DNA from: Planctomycetia bacterium
GTDB taxonomy: Bacteria; Planctomycetota; Planctomycetia; Pirellulales; Thermoguttaceae
Length of the DNA stretch: 64,000 nucleotides
NCBI GenBank assembly: GCA_030527185.1
Contig: JAUNBF010000010.1
Span: forward strand, 1-64,000
Direction: 5' to 3'
Within the stretch, counting starts at the first letter, position 1. Every line of letters begins with the position of its first letter. Below, in pieces: positions 60,242-64,000 of this stretch. The notes below the pieces were generated by a model, which was not told where the DNA came from, searched no databases, and was given only the letters and a program-made list of their open reading frames with translations. The translations under genes were made by a program, and so were the position numbers.

Positions 60242-63200
60242 ATGCTCTGGAATCGATCTCGATTATTTTACAGAACCCTCGTGGTGGGTTTGTGTCTTGT
60301 CACGTTGGGCATGTTGCCGCAGAGACATTCTACGGTTTACGGTGCGGAAGACGTGCAGAAATTTGTCAATGCTCTTCAACAAAATGGCTATAGTGATCTG
60401 GGAGTTTATTACCTGGAACAACAGAAAGAGCTGGGGAAATTGCCGGAAGCGATGGCTGCCTCCTACGATTTTCAGTTGGCCAAAATGTTGGTGGGAACGT
60501 TTGGTCTGATTCTGGACATGCAGGAACGGATGAAGGAATACGACCGTGCCATCGGTTTGTTTGAGAAATTTATCAAGGAAAAGCCGAATGATCCCAATAC
60601 GGCGGAAGCGATTCTGATCTTGCCGACGGTTTGTCTGGATCGCGCGAACACGTACATGCAGTTGAGCAAACTTCCCAACATCAGCGAGGCGGAAAAGAAG
60701 CAATACGAAGAAAAAGCGAGAGCGGATTTGAATAAAACGGTCGCTTTTCTGGATGAACAGGTCAAACGGACGTTGGAAGAGGCCAAAAAACTCGATCCGA
60801 AATCGGAAAATGAGGAGATTAAAAAGAAGTATGCCGATTCGGTGGCTCAGTTGAATCTGATCCGTTTTTCCAAGGCCGACGCGACGTACGAATTGGCTCG
60901 GACATTCCCGGAAGGGAGCAAGGAACGGAACGAGCAGTTGGACAGCGCGAGCAAACAGTACGCTTTTTTCTGGCGGGTTTACGCGGAGAGTGGTCTTTTT
61001 ATCGCCTACCAGGGACGCTTGCGGGAAGCGCAGGTTCTGATGGAGTTGAAAAAGTACAAGAAGGATGGCAGCACCACGGATGGAGCGATTACCATTTTGA
61101 CCGACTTTATCAATCTGATGAAAGGAATGACGGATCAGCCCGCGACGCTTGATCTCTTTATGAAAGCGTGCGGATCGTACGTGGAATGTTTCACGGTCGA
61201 GGCGAACAAGCCGGACGATGTTCAGAAAACGTATCTGGACGCGGTTTACACCAAGTGGAAGGAATTGTCCCGAGCGGATTCGGAATTGGCGAAAACGCCG
61301 GATGGTCTGAAATTGCAGATTCAGCTCGTCCGCTACTGGGAACGGCTGATCAAGGAAGACCCCAATTCGGAAGCGTCGAAGAAGTTGGACAAGGCGATTC
61401 GGGAGATGGTGAAGCCCTTTGCGCGATGGAAGGATTTGCCGTATTATGAAGAGGAAATGAAAGAGCTGACGAAGCTCTACAATCCTGAAGCGGCCGCGAT
61501 GAAAGAGACGTCGATTACGTTTGAAAACTATCAGGAAACGAAAAAATACAAGGATTTGCAAGTTTTTGTCGACAATCAGTGGCATTTGTTTACAGAATTA
61601 CAGTCTTCTTATACCGCGCAGAGCGATCCTGCCGAGAAGGCCAAGATGCTGGAAGAAATCCGTGCGTTGGCGAAGAAGCTGATTCCGGTTTACCAGACAT
61701 TGGAAGGTTTGAAATTGCAAATGCTTTCGGACGTGGCCAGTGAACAGATTCTCCTGCGGCACCGTTACTGTCGGGCGTATCTCTATTTCTATGCGGAACA
61801 GATGCAGGAAGCGATTATTTTGCTGGACATTCTGGCGCGGAAATACCCGGCGTCGCAGTATGCGGAATCGTCTCTGAATCTGGAGTTACAACTCTATCCC
61901 GGCTTGCTGGACACGGAAACCCGATTTGCCAAAAACGCGGGAAAAACGCCGGACGAGATTGAGGAATATGTTGGTTGCAATCTGGAAGGGATGGGGAAGG
62001 CGATTGATTTGAAAACCCGACGTCTGGCGGACAGTGAAAACCCGGATAACGAGAAGGTGAAGAAAGAAATTGCCAATTCGCTGGCCAGTCTCTGCACCGC
62101 GTACGTTCGTGTGGGAAATATCGACAAGGCGAAGGAATATCTGGAAAAGATTTCCGACACCAGCGATGCCCGAGGAGACGCGGAGGTATCGGTAGGTTTT
62201 GCGCTTTGGAAGATGTACGTTTCGTATATTCGAGCGGATGAGGACCAGAAGCCTTTCAGTAAGGAGCAGGCGGACAAGTATCGTACGGAAGCAATGCAGT
62301 TTTTGTCGGGTGGTGTGAGTCGCTTGAAGAAGTTGGTGGACGGCGGAGCCCCGGTCACGGAACGGATTGTTAGTGCGACAATTACGTTGTGCCAGATTTT
62401 GACGCAGACGGGAGATAACGTCAAGACGCTGGAATGGCTCAACGATCCGAAGATTGGTCCGTATGCGTTGTACAAGGCGGCCAGTCCTGTTATTGCGAAT
62501 TACAAACAACCGATTTTGAACTGTGCGCTTCAGGCATTTGTCGCGGAGAACAATTCCGACGAAGCGGAAAAGGTGATGAATGATCTGGAGAAAATTGCCG
62601 GCGAAGGTGGTGACGGCGAAAGTGAAGAACGGCTGACGATGATTTACGTCAAATTGGGACGTGAATTGGAAGACAGTCTGAAACAGCTCATTGCGGAAGA
62701 AAACACCGAGGCAGTCGCCAAAGTCCAGAAAGGTTTCGAGATGTTCCTGGCGCGTATTAAGGATCGCGACGCGGGGAACACATTTGGTTCGTTGATGTGG
62801 GTGGCTCAGACGTATGTTTCGCTGGCGGACGGAATTGGCGGCAAACGAGACGGGATGGTGGTTTCGGCAGCCGCGAAAAAATATTACGAACAGGCTGCGG
62901 AAACGTATATTGATGTGGGTCGTCGTTGTAAGGAGAATCCCGAATTCAGCGGCCAGACCGATCCTGTCAAGCAGCAGAATCTGGAAAAAGTCCTGCTTCA
63001 GCGAGTGGCCTTCTGCTATGCCCGTCAACAGGAATTCGACAAGGCATTGCAGTGCTATGCTCAGTTGTTGAAAGAGAATCCCAACCGTCTGGTTCTCCAG
63101 ATTGAGGCCGCGGAAACGTTCTGGCAATGGGCCTTGACGACGGAAGAGAAGGCGGAGAGACTGGCCTTGATCAAGAAAACCCGAGTGGGCGACTTCAAAT

Positions 63201-64000
63201 TCCAGAATCCCACCAACAACAAGACGGAAAATGCGGTCTGGGGTTGGGGGCGACTGGCGAAGATGTTGGCGCAGTACGCGCCTGTGGAGACCCCGAACAA
63301 AGAATATCGGGCGTACTATTTCCTTTCCCAGCTTCGTTTTGCGGAAACGTCGCTGGCACGTGCCCAGGCAGGGGAGGAAAAGGAAAAGAATTTGACCTCG
63401 GCATTCAATGTTATCAACCGTATTTTCCAGCTTTACGATGATATGGGTGGAGAGACGTTGGAGGGTGAGGAATACCGGAATAAATATGATCGTGTTTTGA
63501 AGGAGATTCAGGACCTTCGCGGCGAACCCAAACGTGGCGTTGCGGCACTGGTTCGGGACGTGAAGGAACCGGAGAAACAGACGAAATCGTGGTCGGTGGA
63601 TGAGTTGGAGGAAGAGGAACTTCGGCGTTCGGAAGAGAAGTCTCGTTTGGCGGATGAGGAAGAACGGGCACGTCGAGCCATGATGGTGGAAAAGAAAGAG
63701 GCCGATCCCATGACAATCTATATTGCCTGGGGAGTGGGAGGATTTCTCCTTCTGGTGGTACTCTTCATGATAACCCGCCGTCAGAAGACGCTGGCAGACA
63801 AGATTCGCCAGGCGGACATCAGCAAAACGACGTTGACGGAAGTGCCGATAGTCAGTATGGACGCACCGCAGAAGGTGGTTTTGGAAGGGGTTGGTGAAGA
63901 GACGGCGGATGCGGGTGAGGCGATCAACATGTTTGCCAGCATGGGAATCGGCGACAAGCCGGTTGTGTTTAGTAAAGACGCGGAGGAAAATGCGTCGCCG
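60242..64000 (+). CDS. Giant exported helical-repeat protein, C-terminus beyond window
   Basis: At least 1253 residues; the frame is open to the window end. The ATG at 60242 starts a signal peptide (LVVGLCLVTLGMLP core, cleavage near VYGA). The body is almost all amphipathic helices with repeat pairs such as EYDRAIGLFEKFIKEKPNDP and EFDKALQCYAQLLKENPNRL, so tetratricopeptide-like. Near residues 1125-1150 a charged coiled segment (EEEELRRSEEKSRLADEEE) precedes one membrane segment at about 1158-1177 (IYIAWGVGGFLLLVVLFMI) and a basic then acidic cytoplasmic tail. So a long outer domain is tethered to the membrane. Function unknown; a role in organising the planctomycete envelope is only a guess. 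Confidence 0.8.
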   Translation, partial: MLWNRSRLFYRTLVVGLCLVTLGMLPQRHSTVYGAEDVQKFVNALQQNGYSDLGVYYLEQQKELGKLPEAMAASYDFQLAKMLVGTFGLILDMQERMKEYDRAIGLFEKFIKEKPNDPNTAEAILILPTVCLDRANTYMQLSKLPNISEAEKKQYEEKARADLNKTVAFLDEQVKRTLEEAKKLDPKSENEEIKKKYADSVAQLNLIRFSKADATYELARTFPEGSKERNEQLDSASKQYAFFWRVYAESGLFIAYQGRLREAQVLMELKKYKKDGSTTDGAITILTDFINLMKGMTDQPATLDLFMKACGSYVECFTVEANKPDDVQKTYLDAVYTKWKELSRADSELAKTPDGLKLQIQLVRYWERLIKEDPNSEASKKLDKAIREMVKPFARWKDLPYYEEEMKELTKLYNPEAAAMKETSITFENYQETKKYKDLQVFVDNQWHLFTELQSSYTAQSDPAEKAKMLEEIRALAKKLIPVYQTLEGLKLQMLSDVASEQILLRHRYCRAYLYFYAEQMQEAIILLDILARKYPASQYAESSLNLELQLYPGLLDTETRFAKNAGKTPDEIEEYVGCNLEGMGKAIDLKTRRLADSENPDNEKVKKEIANSLASLCTAYVRVGNIDKAKEYLEKISDTSDARGDAEVSVGFALWKMYVSYIRADEDQKPFSKEQADKYRTEAMQFLSGGVSRLKKLVDGGAPVTERIVSATITLCQILTQTGDNVKTLEWLNDPKIGPYALYKAASPVIANYKQPILNCALQAFVAENNSDEAEKVMNDLEKIAGEGGDGESEERLTMIYVKLGRELEDSLKQLIAEENTEAVAKVQKGFEMFLARIKDRDAGNTFGSLMWVAQTYVSLADGIGGKRDGMVVSAAAKKYYEQAAETYIDVGRRCKENPEFSGQTDPVKQQNLEKVLLQRVAFCYARQQEFDKALQCYAQLLKENPNRLVLQIEAAETFWQWALTTEEKAERLALIKKTRVGDFKFQNPTNNKTENAVWGWGRLAKMLAQYAPVETPNKEYRAYYFLSQLRFAETSLARAQAGEEKEKNLTSAFNVINRIFQLYDDMGGETLEGEEYRNKYDRVLKEIQDLRGEPKRGVAALVRDVKEPEKQTKSWSVDELEEEELRRSEEKSRLADEEERARRAMMVEKKEADPMTIYIAWGVGGFLLLVVLFMITRRQKTLADKIRQADISKTTLTEVPIVSMDAPQKVVLEGVGEETADAGEAINMFASMGIGDKPVVFSKDAEENASP

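Noticed and set aside
60263-61585. Minus-strand frame of 440 codons, and another at 61886-63127
   Set aside because: Both are shadows of the giant helical-repeat gene, rich in Phe, Arg and Ile, without domains or start signals.
1-64000. CRISPR arrays, tRNA genes, prophage or insertion sequences
   Set aside because: No repeat-spacer pattern, no convincing tRNA fold, no transposase, integrase or phage gene was seen.

Overview
The window looks like a chromosomal segment of a planctomycete (Planctomycetota, Pirellulales-like). Evidence: two DUF1559 proteins with a GFTLVELLVVIAIIG prepilin leader and an H-X9-DG C-terminal motif; three secreted proteins ending in a VPEP...Arg-rich PEP-CTERM anchor; planctomycete-style leucine-rich repeats; a type III glutamine synthetase; and a very long low-complexity membrane protein. 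Base composition is near 48% GC by eye. Genes mostly have Shine-Dalgarno sites, and many promoters match the housekeeping TTGACA-N17-TATAAT pattern. The phylum is an inference from protein families, not a database result.

Layout. 1-75: 3' tip of a 5S rRNA gene and its terminator. 152-438: a copy of the 3' end of a ketoacyl-ACP-synthase-III-like gene whose intact version lies at 3400-4434. Between the copies sits a cassette of a PEP-CTERM protein (frameshifted in a run of 11 G), a lipoprotein and a DUF1559 protein. 4561-8759: uppS, a 2-hydroxyacid dehydrogenase, a TolC-like protein and a PfkB sugar kinase. 8977-15908: one-directional run of a transglutaminase-like protein, Ppx/GppA phosphatase, polyphosphate kinase, rsmG and ribD. 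15924-21727: a giant membrane protein of unknown role divergent from dnaK. 21800-27099: a clan-A glycosidase and a 1004-residue beta-strand-repeat PEP-CTERM protein with an unusual leader. 27230-34364: mnmG, a secreted acidic protein, a cyclophilin and glnN. 34653-46330: BON-like small protein, LRR protein, panB, an esterase with an SMP-30-like protein, a DUF368 polyprenyl-phosphate transporter, phosphoglucomutase, alkaline phosphatase, a YibE/F protein and folD. 46741-47467: a broken glycosyltransferase. 47574-48989: a GH28-like beta-helix enzyme. 49068-53676: a leftward operon of DUF1559 protein, PEP-CTERM protein, GDPD phosphodiesterase and a short FNT channel. 54373-59610: two large secreted glycosidase-like proteins. 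60242-64000: start of a giant membrane-anchored protein that runs off the window.

How it fits together. Core genes cover polyphosphate, pterin, riboflavin, pantothenate, nitrogen and lipid-carrier metabolism. The accessory content is mostly for the cell surface and outside: glycoside hydrolases, an esterase, phosphatases and phosphodiesterase, and three PEP-CTERM proteins. The most striking pattern is that each of the three PEP-CTERM loci carries a mononucleotide G/C tract of 10-12 bases at a place where slippage would matter: the signal-peptide codons of one, the untranslated leader of another, and the first codons of the operon-leading DUF1559 gene of the third. This looks like a possible phase-variation system for surface proteins. 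Two of these loci also pair a DUF1559 pseudopilin-like protein with the PEP-CTERM protein, and one of those is bracketed by a 287-bp direct repeat, as if the module had been inserted.
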